Source of the DNA: Diaminobutyricimonas aerilata
GTDB taxonomy: Bacteria; Actinomycetota; Actinomycetes; Actinomycetales; Microbacteriaceae
DNA: 64,000 nucleotides
Direction of reading: 5' to 3'
Assembly: GCF_002797715.1 (NCBI RefSeq)
Contig: NZ_PGFF01000001.1
Coordinates: 62,001 to 126,000, forward strand
The position numbers were made by a program, and so were the translations under genes. Under the pieces are notes generated by a model. The model was not told the origin of the DNA. It did not search any database and was given only the letters and a program-made list of their open reading frames with translations. This document shows, one piece after another, positions 34,055-43,364 of this stretch; the first letter of the stretch is position 1; each line of letters begins with the position of its first letter.

Positions 34055-36903
34055 TCGGGGTCCTCGGCAATCGTCGTCGGGGTGGTGCCGGATGCGGTCG
34101 CATCGTCGGCGAAAGAAGGTGCAATTGCAATAGTAGCGTCCGAGCGGGGCGGAAGGACGAGCCGCTGCCGGGGTTCCTCGTTGCCCGCGCGGTCGGTCGC
34201 GCCGAACTCGATCACCTGCTCGGAATCGGTGAGCGCGCGCACGAACGCCTCCTGGAACGTCGCGAGGAAGGTGCCCGGTCCCTGCCAGCGGATTCGCTCG
34301 ACGCCGGACACGTCGTCGATCGCACTCAACGTGATCTCGACGCTCGCGCCGAGTTCTACGACGCGCGCGGCCGAGCGTGGCGGGGTCAGGTCGAGGGAGA
34401 GCTCCCGCGCGGCGTGACCCGCCCTCCCGGACGCGCCGGTGGCGCGGGCGCTCACCCGGCGAACGCCCTCGTCGGCGAGCTCGAACGGCGCGGTGTACGG
34501 CCGCCACGGTCCGTCGTCGATGCGCACCTCGGTGTCGGGCGCCCGGCCCTCGCCGTCGCGGGGTGCGTCGAGCTCCACCGCCTCGACGCGGATGAGCGGC
34601 GGGGTCGTGTACCAGCCCGACGCGGCGGGAGTCCCGTCGACGTGGATGAGGACGGCGAGAGGTGCGCCGCCCTCGGCGGGCTCGGGAGGGAGGGTCCAGA
34701 CGGTCGCCCCGTCGGGTCCGTCGCCGCGCCAGCCGGGCGCGGCCCCCTCGGCGATCTCCACGCGCGCCCGCCGGCGCACTCCGTCGCGTGCGAGGTCGGC
34801 TTCGGCGCCGGCGACGAGCACCCGTTCCAGCTCGGCGCGGCCGAGCAGCCCGTCGGCGCGTGCCCGTTCGCCGGCCTCGAGCAGCCGGTCGAGAAAGTCG
34901 GCGCGCGTGGTGGGGGCCGCTGCCGCCCAGAGGTCGTCGAGCAGGCCGGTGTCGTCGGCACGTCGTCGCACCGGCACTCCGGTCGTCCGGCCGGCGAAGG
35001 CGACTTCGGCATCCTCGGCCCGCACGTACACGTGGTACCGCTCGTCGCCACCCGTCGCGAGGGGGGCGAACGGCACCCCGCCGACCGTCTCAGCGGTGGC
35101 GGACTCGAGCGGTGCATCCGTGAGCAGCGCATCCGTGAGCCGCGCATCCGTGAGCAGCGTGCCGTCGAGCATCCGTCGACCCAGGAGGGGCAGCCCGAGC
35201 GTCGTGGTGGCGTCCGAGCGGGCGGCGAGCACGACCGCGCCGCGCTCGAGGTGGTGCAGTCGTGGGTCGTCGATCGTCGGCACGGCGCGCACGCCGGTGG
35301 GCAGTCGCAGTTCGAGCTCGTCTCCCGGGGCCCAGCTGCGTCGCACGGTCGCGTATCCGCCGGGTGCGGCGTCGATCGCGAGCGTCTCGGACCCGACGCG
35401 GGCGGAGGGTGCGGTCACGAGCCACTCCGGCAGGCGCACGTGCATCGTGAGGTCGACGGGATCGGCGGCTCCGTCGAGGCGGTCGACGCGCAGGCGGACG
35501 ACGGACCCGTCCGTGCGGAGGGCGACGCGGACGCCGGCCTCGTCCCAGCGCAACTCGCTCGGCACGAAGAGGTTGACCCACAGCTCCCCGTCGCCGTGCA
35601 GGAACACGGACTCCTGGTACTTGACGTGGTTCTCCAGCCCGGTGCCGCCGCAGCACGTGCCGACGTTGTCGTACTCCGGCAGCGCCCCCGGGTGCACCGG
35701 GAACATGTAGGTCACCTCGGGGCTCGAGTCGGAGTCGACGGCCCGGCAGGAGCCGAGAATCTGGTTGAACGTCGCGCGTTCGATGTAGTGCATGAAGCGC
35801 GGGTCGCGGGTGCGCAGGAACAGCAGGCGCGCGATCTTGACGAGGTTGTACGCGGCGCACGTCTCCGCGTTGCGATGCCCGATGTGCCCCGCGACCGTGG
35901 CGGGCGGACCCCACAGTTCGCTCTCGCCGGTGCCTCCGTGGGCGAACATCCGCCCCGGCACGATCTGCTCCCACAGGCCGAGCACCGCGTCGAGGTACCG
36001 GCGCTCGCCGGTCGCCTCGAACTCGAGCAGGTAGCCCACCAGTTGGGGCAGGTGTTGGTTGGCGTGCATCCCGGTGAGCACGTCCTCGTGCCGGGCGCCG
36101 GCGTCGAGGAGGCGGTCGAGGTCGAACAGTCGCGCCGTCTCGAGGAACTCCGGCACGCGCGCGACGACGCTCAGCCGCGCCATCGTCTCGTTCATGCCGC
36201 CGTACTCGCCGGCGATGTAGAGCGACCACATCCGTTGCAGGCGCTCCGGTTCGAGCCGCGACAGGCGCGAGTGCACCCAGTGCCCCATCGCGGTCACGAC
36301 CTCGAGAGCGCGGGCGCTCCCCGCGAGCTCGAAGGCGTCGAGCAGCCCCGCCATGATCTTGTGGCAGGTGTAGTACGGGGCCCAGATCTCCCCGTACGGA
36401 GCGAACTGCTCGAGGCGGGAGAACTGCCATTCGCCGTAGGCGGCGAGGAATCCGGGATGCGAGTAGCGGCCGGTCGCGGCGAGCGTCTGCTGCACTTCGG
36501 CGAGGCCGGCGACGAACTCGTCGATCTTCGCGAGCAGGGCGGGGTCGCGCTCGCCGGCGTAGGCGAGGGAGAGCATCGACAGGAAGTGTCCGGCGTAGTG
36601 CCCGCGCAGCAGGTTGGCCGTCTGGGCGTTCTCGCGTCCGGGGTAGTCGGCCTCGCCCCACGCCTGCTCCCGCGGGTGGCCGAAGTCCTCCCAGGTGCCG
36701 GGCGCCGCGGCGCCGCGCGTGTCGAGTCCCGCGTTCGCGCGGAACACGGCGAGCAGCCGGTCCACGGGGTAGACCCGGGCGAGATGCAGCATGCGGTCGC
36801 GCGCCGCGGCGAACGGGCCGGCGTCGTCCAGCCGCACCCGATCGAGCGCGAACGGCTCGAGGGTGCGGGTGAGGGTCGCCGACGGCGAGGAGGTCGGCGT
36901 CAT
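34051..36903 (-). CDS. Beta-L-arabinofuranosidase-like glycosidase (DUF1680, GH127/GH146) with Ig-like C-terminal domains
   Basis: 950 aa, no signal peptide visible. The (alpha/alpha)6-type DUF1680 core spans about residues 10-620. The Zn/Cys catalytic set of the family is present: Glu347 and Cys349 in AETCAAYN, and Cys417-Cys418 in NVGTCCGGTGLENH, where the first Cys would be the nucleophile. Known members remove beta-L-arabinofuranose from hydroxyproline or from plant glycans. The C-terminal ~250 residues resemble OmpL47/Ig-like beta domains (DTEVRIDDGPWRPYTAPFEL), which is odd for a cytosolic enzyme. ATG 36903 overlaps the peptidase stop. Confidence 0.87.
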   Translation of the reverse strand: MTPTSSPSATLTRTLEPFALDRVRLDDAGPFAAARDRMLHLARVYPVDRLLAVFRANAGLDTRGAAAPGTWEDFGHPREQAWGEADYPGRENAQTANLLRGHYAGHFLSMLSLAYAGERDPALLAKIDEFVAGLAEVQQTLAATGRYSHPGFLAAYGEWQFSRLEQFAPYGEIWAPYYTCHKIMAGLLDAFELAGSARALEVVTAMGHWVHSRLSRLEPERLQRMWSLYIAGEYGGMNETMARLSVVARVPEFLETARLFDLDRLLDAGARHEDVLTGMHANQHLPQLVGYLLEFEATGERRYLDAVLGLWEQIVPGRMFAHGGTGESELWGPPATVAGHIGHRNAETCAAYNLVKIARLLFLRTRDPRFMHYIERATFNQILGSCRAVDSDSSPEVTYMFPVHPGALPEYDNVGTCCGGTGLENHVKYQESVFLHGDGELWVNLFVPSELRWDEAGVRVALRTDGSVVRLRVDRLDGAADPVDLTMHVRLPEWLVTAPSARVGSETLAIDAAPGGYATVRRSWAPGDELELRLPTGVRAVPTIDDPRLHHLERGAVVLAARSDATTTLGLPLLGRRMLDGTLLTDARLTDALLTDAPLESATAETVGGVPFAPLATGGDERYHVYVRAEDAEVAFAGRTTGVPVRRRADDTGLLDDLWAAAAPTTRADFLDRLLEAGERARADGLLGRAELERVLVAGAEADLARDGVRRRARVEIAEGAAPGWRGDGPDGATVWTLPPEPAEGGAPLAVLIHVDGTPAASGWYTTPPLIRVEAVELDAPRDGEGRAPDTEVRIDDGPWRPYTAPFELADEGVRRVSARATGASGRAGHAARELSLDLTPPRSAARVVELGASVEITLSAIDDVSGVERIRWQGPGTFLATFQEAFVRALTDSEQVIEFGATDRAGNEEPRQRLVLPPRSDATIAIAPSFADDATASGTTPTTIAEDPE
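34119..34135 (-). promoter_or_regulatory. Putative internal promoter and TGCAATTGCAC operator for the Hyp-lyase unit
   Basis: On the minus strand a TACTAT -10-like hexamer (34130-34135) is directly followed by TGCAATTGCAC (34119-34129), which contains the palindrome TGCAATTGCA. It lies inside the 3' end of the glycosidase gene, 65 bp before the lyase start. The same 11-mer with one change (TGCAATTTCAC) is 61 bp before the importer gene. Confidence 0.5.
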
Positions 36904-38342
36904 CGGGCACCCAGGTGTGCGCGGGTCCACTGCTCGACCCCGCTCGCGTCGATGGGCAGCGCGTCGGAGAGCACGTCGGATCCCGTCGCCGTCACGAGCA
37001 CGTCGTCTTCGAGGCGCACGCCGATGCCGCGCAGTTCCGGCGGGAGCGTCAGGTCGTGGGCGTGGAAGTACAGACCCGGTTCGACCGTCATGACGACACC
37101 GGGCTGCATGTCGGCGCCCATATAGTCCTCGTAGTGCGCCTGACTGCAGTCGTGCACGTCGAGGCCGAGGTGGTGGCCGATCCCGCACGCGAGGTAGCGC
37201 CGGTGCTGCTGACCCTGCGGGGAGAGCGCCTCGTCGACCGACACGGGCAGCAGTCCCCAGTCGTGCAGCCCCTGGGCGACGACCTCCATCGCGGCGAAGT
37301 GGAAGTCGAGGTAAGGCGTGCCGGGCCGGATGCGGTCCAGTCCCGCGCGATGCGCCCGCTCGACGAGGTCGTGCACGTCGCGCTGCGTGCTCGAGAAGGT
37401 GCCGCTCGCGGGCACGGTGCGGGTGACGTCGGCGGTGTACAGGGTGCGCGCCTCCACCCCCATGTCGAGCAGGAGCGCCGCATCCTCGAGCACCGGCCCG
37501 TCGCACTTCACCCAGTGCAGGATCGGCGCGTGCGCGCCGGAGCCGACGATCGTCGAATAGCCCGGGCCGTTGCCGAAGGTGCGCGCGTGGCGGTCGAAGG
37601 TGCCCTGCAGCCAGCGCTCGCCGAGGCCGTCGGCGATCGCGCGCGGCACCTCCGCGACGACGGCGGCGAATCCGGTCACCGTCGCGTCGATCGTCTGCCG
37701 CAGCTGGCCGATCTCCCACTCGTCCTTGATCATGCGCAACGTCGAGAGGGCCCGGCCGAGGTCGGCCGAGGCGGTGAGGTCGAACTCGCGCAGCGTGGTC
37801 TCCGGCACCGAGCGCGAGGCGAGCCCGCCGCGCAGCTGGGCGGAGCGCGCCGCCAGTGCGGTGAGGGGTTCGACGTCCATGCCGAGCGCGCGGCGCCACG
37901 CGGGCAGGCCGGCGCTCGGACCGACCCACAGTTCGCCGTGCAGCGCATCGCTGAAGAAGCCGTCGTCGCCCGGGCGGAACGGCGGCGGCATGAAGAGCAC
38001 CGCGTCGTGTCCCGCGGCGGCGGGGAGCATCACGAGGATCGCGCCCTCGACCTGGCACCCGGTGAGCCACACGAAGTCGCTGTCGGCGCGGAAGAGGTAG
38101 GCGGCGTCGTCGTTGCGGATCGGCGCGGTGCCCGCCGCGACGACGATGACGGATCCGGGCAGGGCGGCGCTGAGCCGACGCCGGTGCTCGGCTGCGGCAT
38201 CCGCTGCGCCCTCCGGCAGGTCGGCCGCGACCTCGACGTCGTCCCAGCCGCCCGCGATGAAGCGGGTGAACGCGGGGATGTCCTTCAGCCGCGGGTAGCG
38301 GGTGCCGGCGTAGGGCGGTCGCGGATGCGTCGTGTCGGTCAT
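36900..38342 (-). CDS. Xaa-Pro aminopeptidase (M24B, PepP-like)
   Basis: Metallopeptidase of 480 aa that cleaves a residue before proline, or possibly hydroxyproline. The N-terminal creatinase-like domain (to ~residue 200) precedes the pita-bread catalytic domain with all metal ligands in order: Asp (LLLDMGVEA), Asp (ADVTRTVP), His (GIGHHLGLD), Glu (MTVEPGLYF) and Glu (RLEDDVLV). No signal peptide. It overlaps the upstream iminopeptidase stop and the downstream glycosidase start by four bases each, so expression is tightly coupled. It fits intracellular trimming of Pro/Hyp-rich peptides. Confidence 0.92.
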   Translation of the reverse strand: MTDTTHPRPPYAGTRYPRLKDIPAFTRFIAGGWDDVEVAADLPEGAADAAAEHRRRLSAALPGSVIVVAAGTAPIRNDDAAYLFRADSDFVWLTGCQVEGAILVMLPAAAGHDAVLFMPPPFRPGDDGFFSDALHGELWVGPSAGLPAWRRALGMDVEPLTALAARSAQLRGGLASRSVPETTLREFDLTASADLGRALSTLRMIKDEWEIGQLRQTIDATVTGFAAVVAEVPRAIADGLGERWLQGTFDRHARTFGNGPGYSTIVGSGAHAPILHWVKCDGPVLEDAALLLDMGVEARTLYTADVTRTVPASGTFSSTQRDVHDLVERAHRAGLDRIRPGTPYLDFHFAAMEVVAQGLHDWGLLPVSVDEALSPQGQQHRRYLACGIGHHLGLDVHDCSQAHYEDYMGADMQPGVVMTVEPGLYFHAHDLTLPPELRGIGVRLEDDVLVTATGSDVLSDALPIDASGVEQWTRAHLGAR

Positions 38343-39637
38343 CGCCGGTTCCCTTCTGCGGTGAGCTCTCCGCCCCGGTCGCGCACGAGTTCGCGCAAGC
38401 GCGTGAAGGTGCGTCCGGAGCCGATGCCGTCGTGTTCGAACTCGTTGGTGACCCAGTACTGCGCGTTGCCCACGCGGGTGAGCGTGTCGAGCTGCAGGTG
38501 CGCGTCGACGTACATGTCGTCGAAGTAGACGGCCGCGGCGACCGGCACGTCGTTCGCGGCGAGACGCTCCCGGTCGTACAGCGGCGACCACTCGGTGCGC
38601 CGCGCGAGTTCGTGCACGGCCGGCGCGAAGCCGCGCAGCAGGCGCACCTCGTCGAACATCCACGGGAAGGCCATCTCGCCGGTGAACAGCAGCGGCCGCC
38701 GGGACTCGTCGAACTGCGGACGGCGGTCCCGCTCGGCCTGCGCCGCCCATCCGGTCGGTCCGTTGTCGGCGTCGCCGTAGATCGACTCCTGCAGCGTCCA
38801 GAACAGCGGGTTGCCTGCGCTCGAGGTGAGCGTGAGCACCTCGCCGAGGAACGCGGGGGAGAGGCGGCCGGGTTCGGCGAAGGACTTCTCGAGGAGCCAG
38901 TGGATGCGTTCGAAGCCGGGCTTCATGCCGAAGTCGATGCCGAGGGACTGGAAGCGGCGCACGGTGAGCACGTCGCCGTCGGGCAGCAGCACGTCACCGG
39001 CGGCGAGCACGTCCGCGATCGCGGCCACCCGCTCGACGTCCTGGGGGTACCGGCGGTAGAACTCCGCCGTCTTCTGCTCCACGCGGGTGAAGGTGCGCCG
39101 GTACACCTCCGCGGCGCTCGCCGGGATGCCGGGCACGCCGCCGCAGATGTAGCACGCGGTGAGCGCCTCGGGCGCGGTCGACAGGTAGGTCATGGTGAGC
39201 CAGCCGCCGTAGCTCTGCGCGAGGGTCGCCCAGCGGCGCCCGCCGTACAGCTCGGCGCGCACGCGCTCGAGGTCGCGCACGATCGAATCGGCACGGAACA
39301 GGGCGAGGTGGTCGGCGCCCGCGGTGCCGTCGCCCTGGCGGGCGACGATCTCGGCGTCGAGCGGGGTGCTCAGTCCGGTGCCGCGCTGATCGACGAGCAC
39401 CACGCGGTAGTGCCTGAGCGCCTCCTCGAGCCAGCCGCCGGGGCTCAAGGGGCGCGGGTTCGCGCCGCCCGGTCCGCCCTGCAGATACGTGAGCAGAGGC
39501 AGGTCGTCGTCGCGGCGGTCCGGGTCGACGAACTCGCGCACGAACACCGAGATGTCGCCGCGATCGGGGCGCGACCAGTCGAGGGGCACGGGAATCGTGT
39601 GTTCGGTGACCCAGAGGCCCGGCATCGAGTACTGCAT
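38339..39637 (-). CDS. Proline iminopeptidase (S33, alpha/beta hydrolase)
   Basis: 432 aa serine aminopeptidase that releases N-terminal proline. The signature YLQGGPGGANP forms the oxyanion region; the nucleophile lies in LAQSYGGW; the Asp is in VYFDDMYVD and the His in NEFEHDGIG. The family's lid insert is present (residues ~200-330). The start ATG 39637 has AGGAGG upstream. It lies between a peptide importer and PepP, matching use of proline-rich peptides; relatives can also accept hydroxyproline. It is 8 bp downstream of the importer's last gene. Confidence 0.9.
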   Translation of the reverse strand: MQYSMPGLWVTEHTIPVPLDWSRPDRGDISVFVREFVDPDRRDDDLPLLTYLQGGPGGANPRPLSPGGWLEEALRHYRVVLVDQRGTGLSTPLDAEIVARQGDGTAGADHLALFRADSIVRDLERVRAELYGGRRWATLAQSYGGWLTMTYLSTAPEALTACYICGGVPGIPASAAEVYRRTFTRVEQKTAEFYRRYPQDVERVAAIADVLAAGDVLLPDGDVLTVRRFQSLGIDFGMKPGFERIHWLLEKSFAEPGRLSPAFLGEVLTLTSSAGNPLFWTLQESIYGDADNGPTGWAAQAERDRRPQFDESRRPLLFTGEMAFPWMFDEVRLLRGFAPAVHELARRTEWSPLYDRERLAANDVPVAAAVYFDDMYVDAHLQLDTLTRVGNAQYWVTNEFEHDGIGSGRTFTRLRELVRDRGGELTAEGNRR

Positions 39638-39645
39638 GTCTCCTC

Positions 39646-40524
39646 CTATGCGCCCAGCCGCGCGTCGTCGGCCGCGAGGCGAGCGGCCCGCTCGGCTTCG
39701 TTGCGGCGCCGTCGAGCATCCCACTCCGGGTTGATGCGCGGCACGGCGGCGAGCAGGGTGCGGGTGTACTCGTCCTGCGGGTCGTCGAACACCTGGTCGC
39801 GGGCGCCGCTCTCGACGATCCGTCCCTGGCTCATCACGGCGACCCGGGTGGCGATCTGGCGCACGACGGCGAGGTCGTGCGCGATGAAGAGGTAGCCGAA
39901 GCCCTCCTCGCGCTGCAGGTCGCGCAGCAGGTTGATGACCTGGGCCTGCACCGACACGTCGAGGGCCGAGACGGCCTCGTCGCAGATGATGAGCTTCGGA
40001 CCGACCGCGAGGGCGCGGGCGATGCCGATGCGCTGGGCCTGCCCGCCGGAGAACTGGGCGGGGAAGCGGCCCGAGTGGTCGGGGTCGAGGCCGACGCGTT
40101 CCATGAGCTCGCGGGTGAAGGCGCGGGCGCCACCCGGGATGGGGCGCTTCTGATACATGAGCGGCGCGGTCACGAGGCGTTCGACCGTGTGGCGCGGGTT
40201 GAGCGACGAGAACGGGTCCTGGAAGATCACCTGCACGTCGCCGCGGAATCCGTGGAGCGCACGGCCGTTCAGCCGGGTCACGTCGCGACCCTCGAACTCG
40301 ACCGTGCCGGCGGTCACGTCCATGAGGCGCGCGACGAGCCGCGCGGTCGTCGACTTGCCCGAGCCGGATTCGCCGACGAGGGCGAGGGTCTCGCCCTTGC
40401 GGATCTCGAGCGACACGTCATCCACGGCGCGGAACCGGCGGGCGCGGCCGAACGTGCCCGAGTCACGGGTCGAGAACTCCTTGACGAGGCCGGTCGCCCG
40501 GCACAGCACGTCGTGGTCGCTCAT
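39646..40524 (-). CDS. Oligopeptide ABC transporter ATP-binding protein (DppF/OppF-like)
   Basis: 292 aa ATPase. Walker A GESGSGKST, Q-loop IFQDPFSSLNPRHTV, signature FSGGQAQRIGIARAL and Walker B LIICDEAVSALDVS are complete, and the C-terminal oligopeptide-transporter tail (TRTLLAAVPRINPEWD) is present. The start overlaps the DppD-type gene's stop (ATGA). It pairs with the neighbouring ATPase as a heterodimer energising peptide uptake. Confidence 0.92.
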   Translation of the reverse strand: MSDHDVLCRATGLVKEFSTRDSGTFGRARRFRAVDDVSLEIRKGETLALVGESGSGKSTTARLVARLMDVTAGTVEFEGRDVTRLNGRALHGFRGDVQVIFQDPFSSLNPRHTVERLVTAPLMYQKRPIPGGARAFTRELMERVGLDPDHSGRFPAQFSGGQAQRIGIARALAVGPKLIICDEAVSALDVSVQAQVINLLRDLQREEGFGYLFIAHDLAVVRQIATRVAVMSQGRIVESGARDQVFDDPQDEYTRTLLAAVPRINPEWDARRRRNEAERAARLAADDARLGA

Positions 40525-41396
40525 GAGGCGTCCCTCTCTGCGGGAACGACCGGCATGTCCGTCGTGCGGAGCGAGCCGATCTCGTCGTCGATGCGGGGCA
40601 CGGCGTCGAGCAGGCGACGGGTGTACTCGGCCTGCGGATCGGTGAAGATCTGCTCCGCCGTACCCTGTTCGACCAGATCGCCGCCGCGCATCACCACGAT
40701 GTGCTCGGCCACCTCGCTCACGACGGCGAGGTCGTGGGTGATGAGGATGAGGCCCGCGCCCGTGTCGCGGCGGATCTCGGCGAGCAGGTCGAGGATCTGC
40801 GCCTGCACCGTCACATCCAGTGCCGTCGTCGGTTCGTCGGCGATGATGAGCTCCGGCTCCATACTGAGGGCCATCGCGATCATGATGCGCTGCCGCATCC
40901 CGCCGGAGAACTGGTGGGGGTAGTGGTCGACGCGGCGGGCGGCGTCGCGGATGTGCACGCGTTCCATCGCCTCGATCGCCACGCGGCGGGCGGCCTTCCG
41001 CGAAACCCCGGCGCGGTGTGAGCGGTACGCCTCCGCGATCTGCGTGCCGACCGTGTAGTACGGGTTGAGCGACGACAGCGGGTCTTGGAAGATCATCGCG
41101 ATGCGGTCGCCGCGGATGCGTCGCAGCTCGTTCTCGCGCAACGTCGCGAGCTCGGTGCCGTCGAACACGATCGAGCCGGTCGCCCGGCCGCCCTTCGGCA
41201 GCAGGCCCATGATCGCGAGGCTCGTCATCGACTTGCCCGATCCGGATTCCCCGACGATCCCCACGGCGCCGCCGCGCGGCAGGTCGAAGTCGAGCTTGCG
41301 CACGACCTCGGTCGGCCCGTTCGCGGTCGTGAAGCTCACGGTGAGGTCGCGCACGCGCAGCAGCGGGCGGTCCGTCGGCTCCGGGGTGCCCGTCAT
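40521..41396 (-). CDS. Oligopeptide ABC transporter ATP-binding protein (DppD/OppD-like)
   Basis: 291 aa ATPase with Walker A GESGSGKSMT (a Met after the Ser), Q-loop FQDPLSSLNPYYTV, signature FSGGMRQRIMIAMAL and Walker B LIIADEPTTALDVT. The start ATG 41396 overlaps the DppB stop. The C-terminal tail TRRLLDAVPRID is of the expected oligopeptide type. It is the fourth gene of the importer set. Confidence 0.92.
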   Translation of the reverse strand: MTGTPEPTDRPLLRVRDLTVSFTTANGPTEVVRKLDFDLPRGGAVGIVGESGSGKSMTSLAIMGLLPKGGRATGSIVFDGTELATLRENELRRIRGDRIAMIFQDPLSSLNPYYTVGTQIAEAYRSHRAGVSRKAARRVAIEAMERVHIRDAARRVDHYPHQFSGGMRQRIMIAMALSMEPELIIADEPTTALDVTVQAQILDLLAEIRRDTGAGLILITHDLAVVSEVAEHIVVMRGGDLVEQGTAEQIFTDPQAEYTRRLLDAVPRIDDEIGSLRTTDMPVVPAERDAS

Positions 41397-42391
41397 GCGC
41401 GCGCCCCCGTCCGCACGCGGGGATCGATCGCCGAGTAGAGCACGTCGACCACGAGGTTGCCGACGATCACGAAGAACGCCGACAACAGTGTCACGGCGAG
41501 GATGACCGGCTGGTCGTTGCTCGTGATCGAGTCGGCGGTGAGCTTGCCCACGCCGTTCAGCCCGAACACCGTCTCGGTGATGAGGGCGCCGCCCAACAGG
41601 CCCGCCACATCCATGCCGAAGATCGTGACGATCGGCGTGAGCGCCGGGCGCAACGCGTGGCGCCGCCAGACCAGGCTCGGCCGCAGTCCCTTCGCCCGCG
41701 CGGTGCGCACGAAGTTCTCCTGCAGGGTGTCGATGACGTTCGCGCGGGTGAGGCGTGTGTACACGGCGGCGTAGCCGACGGCGAGCACGATCCACGGCAT
41801 GAGGAAGTTGAGGAACCACTGGCCCGGGTTCTCGGCGAACGGGATCGCCTGCGGGAACGGCAGCCAGCCGAGGGCGACGACGAGCACGAACTGCAGCAAC
41901 AGGGCGAGCACGTAGTTCGGCACCGCCATCGCCCCGAGGGTCAGGCCGGCGACGAAGCGGTCGGTGAAGCGACCCTCGCGCACCGCGCTCAGCAGGCCGC
42001 CGATGACGCCGCCGAGCAGCCACAGCACGGCCGCGCCGATCGCGATCGTCGCCGAGATGGGCAGGCGCTGCACGATCATGTCGGTGACGAGCTGGCTCGT
42101 CTGGAACGAGTAGCCCAAGCACGGGGCCGGGCACTCGACGATCGCGCCGCCGGCGACGTACGAGCGGCCGGCGAAGAGGCCCGTGAGGAAGCCGGAGAAC
42201 TGCGTCCAGAACGGCTGGTCGAGTCCGAAGTTCTCGCGGATCTGGTCAATGCGCTCCGGGGTGCAGTTCTTGCCGCAGATCTGCACCGCCGGGTCCGGCG
42301 AGAGCACGAAGAAGATGACGTAGGTGAACAGACTCACGAGGAACAGCACGAGCACCATCCCGGCGACCCGAGCGAGCAGGAACCTGATCAC
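41393..42391 (-). CDS. Oligopeptide ABC transporter permease (DppB/OppB-like)
   Basis: 332 aa membrane protein with six hydrophobic segments and a characteristic large loop after the first. The loop has two Cys pairs (VQICGKNCTPER and IVECPAPCLG) that may form disulfides outside the cell; the extra loop is longer than usual for this family. The EAA-like motif is RTARAKGLRPSLVWRRHAL. The GTG start 42391 overlaps the DppC stop (GTGA), favouring GTG over any later ATG. Confidence 0.9.
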   Translation of the reverse strand: MIRFLLARVAGMVLVLFLVSLFTYVIFFVLSPDPAVQICGKNCTPERIDQIRENFGLDQPFWTQFSGFLTGLFAGRSYVAGGAIVECPAPCLGYSFQTSQLVTDMIVQRLPISATIAIGAAVLWLLGGVIGGLLSAVREGRFTDRFVAGLTLGAMAVPNYVLALLLQFVLVVALGWLPFPQAIPFAENPGQWFLNFLMPWIVLAVGYAAVYTRLTRANVIDTLQENFVRTARAKGLRPSLVWRRHALRPALTPIVTIFGMDVAGLLGGALITETVFGLNGVGKLTADSITSNDQPVILAVTLLSAFFVIVGNLVVDVLYSAIDPRVRTGARA

Positions 42392-43362
42392 GCGCGCGCC
42401 TCCCCGCTGCCGACGAGCGCCCGGATCCGGTCGCCGAGGGTCGTGAACGACAGCACGAGCAGGAACAAGAACGAGCCGGGGATGATGAAGTACATCGGGT
42501 CGACCGCGTACCAGGAGGCGGCCGCGGCGATCATCTGCCCCCAGCTCGGAGTGGGCGGCACGACGCCGACGCCGAGGAACGACAGCCCCGCCTCGGTGCC
42601 GATGTAGCCCGGCACGGCGAGGGTCGTCATGACGATGATCGTCGAGCGCAGGTTCGGCAGGATCTCGCGGAACACGATCTGCGCGCTCGTGGCGCCGGAG
42701 GCGCGGGCCGCCTCGACGAACTCGCGCTCCTTGAGCGAGAGCGTCTGCGCCCGGATGATGCGCGCCAGGTAGGGCCAGCCGAAGAGCGAGATCACGAGCA
42801 CGAGCAGCACGATGCGGTTGTCCGACGGGAGCGCCGAGAGGATCGCGATCATGAAGATGAGCGCGGGGAACGCCATGAGGAACTCCATCACCCGCGAGAT
42901 CACGGTGTCGACGAAGCCGCCGAAGTAGCCGGCGAGCAGCCCGAGCACGACGCCCAGGATGCCGGTGAGCAGAGTCGCCGAGAGGGCGACGGTCATCGAC
43001 ACCTGGGCGCCGTAGACGATGCGGGCGAAGATGTCGCGCCCGCTGCCGGGCTCCACCCCGAACCAGTGTTCCGCGCTCACGCCGCCGAGCGGGCCGATCG
43101 GGATCGCGCCCATGTTCGGGTCGATCGCCGACTGGTCGAACTCGTACGGGCTCCATCCGCTGATCTGCACGATGAGCGGGGCGAGCAGCGCCATGAGGAT
43201 CACGAGCAGGATGTAGACGCTCGAGAGCACGGCGGGCACGTCGCGCAGGAACGCACGCAGGAGGCGGCGGCCCGACGCCGGGGGCGACGCCAGCGACTCT
43301 TCGAGTGCTGGATCGCCCCCCGGCGTGGCCTCGACCTCGAGATTGGTCGGGGTGAAGGTCAT
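42388..43362 (-). CDS. Oligopeptide ABC transporter permease (DppC/OppC-like)
   Basis: 324 aa membrane protein with an N-terminal cytosolic tail, a first transmembrane helix, a long external segment (EHWFGVEPGSGRDIFARIVYG, the usual DppC hallmark, abridged), and five further helices. EAA motif FVEAARASGATSAQIVFREI. It starts at ATG 43362, two bases downstream of the receptor gene stop, and ends overlapping DppB. Confidence 0.9.
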   Translation of the reverse strand: MTFTPTNLEVEATPGGDPALEESLASPPASGRRLLRAFLRDVPAVLSSVYILLVILMALLAPLIVQISGWSPYEFDQSAIDPNMGAIPIGPLGGVSAEHWFGVEPGSGRDIFARIVYGAQVSMTVALSATLLTGILGVVLGLLAGYFGGFVDTVISRVMEFLMAFPALIFMIAILSALPSDNRIVLLVLVISLFGWPYLARIIRAQTLSLKEREFVEAARASGATSAQIVFREILPNLRSTIIVMTTLAVPGYIGTEAGLSFLGVGVVPPTPSWGQMIAAAASWYAVDPMYFIIPGSFLFLLVLSFTTLGDRIRALVGSGEARA

Positions 43363-43364
43363 GG

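Noticed and set aside
34414-37125. 903-aa plus-strand frame opposite the DUF1680 glycosidase and PepP
   Set aside because: Low-complexity Arg/Gly/Glu-rich product with no motif; opposite strand genes have intact active sites.
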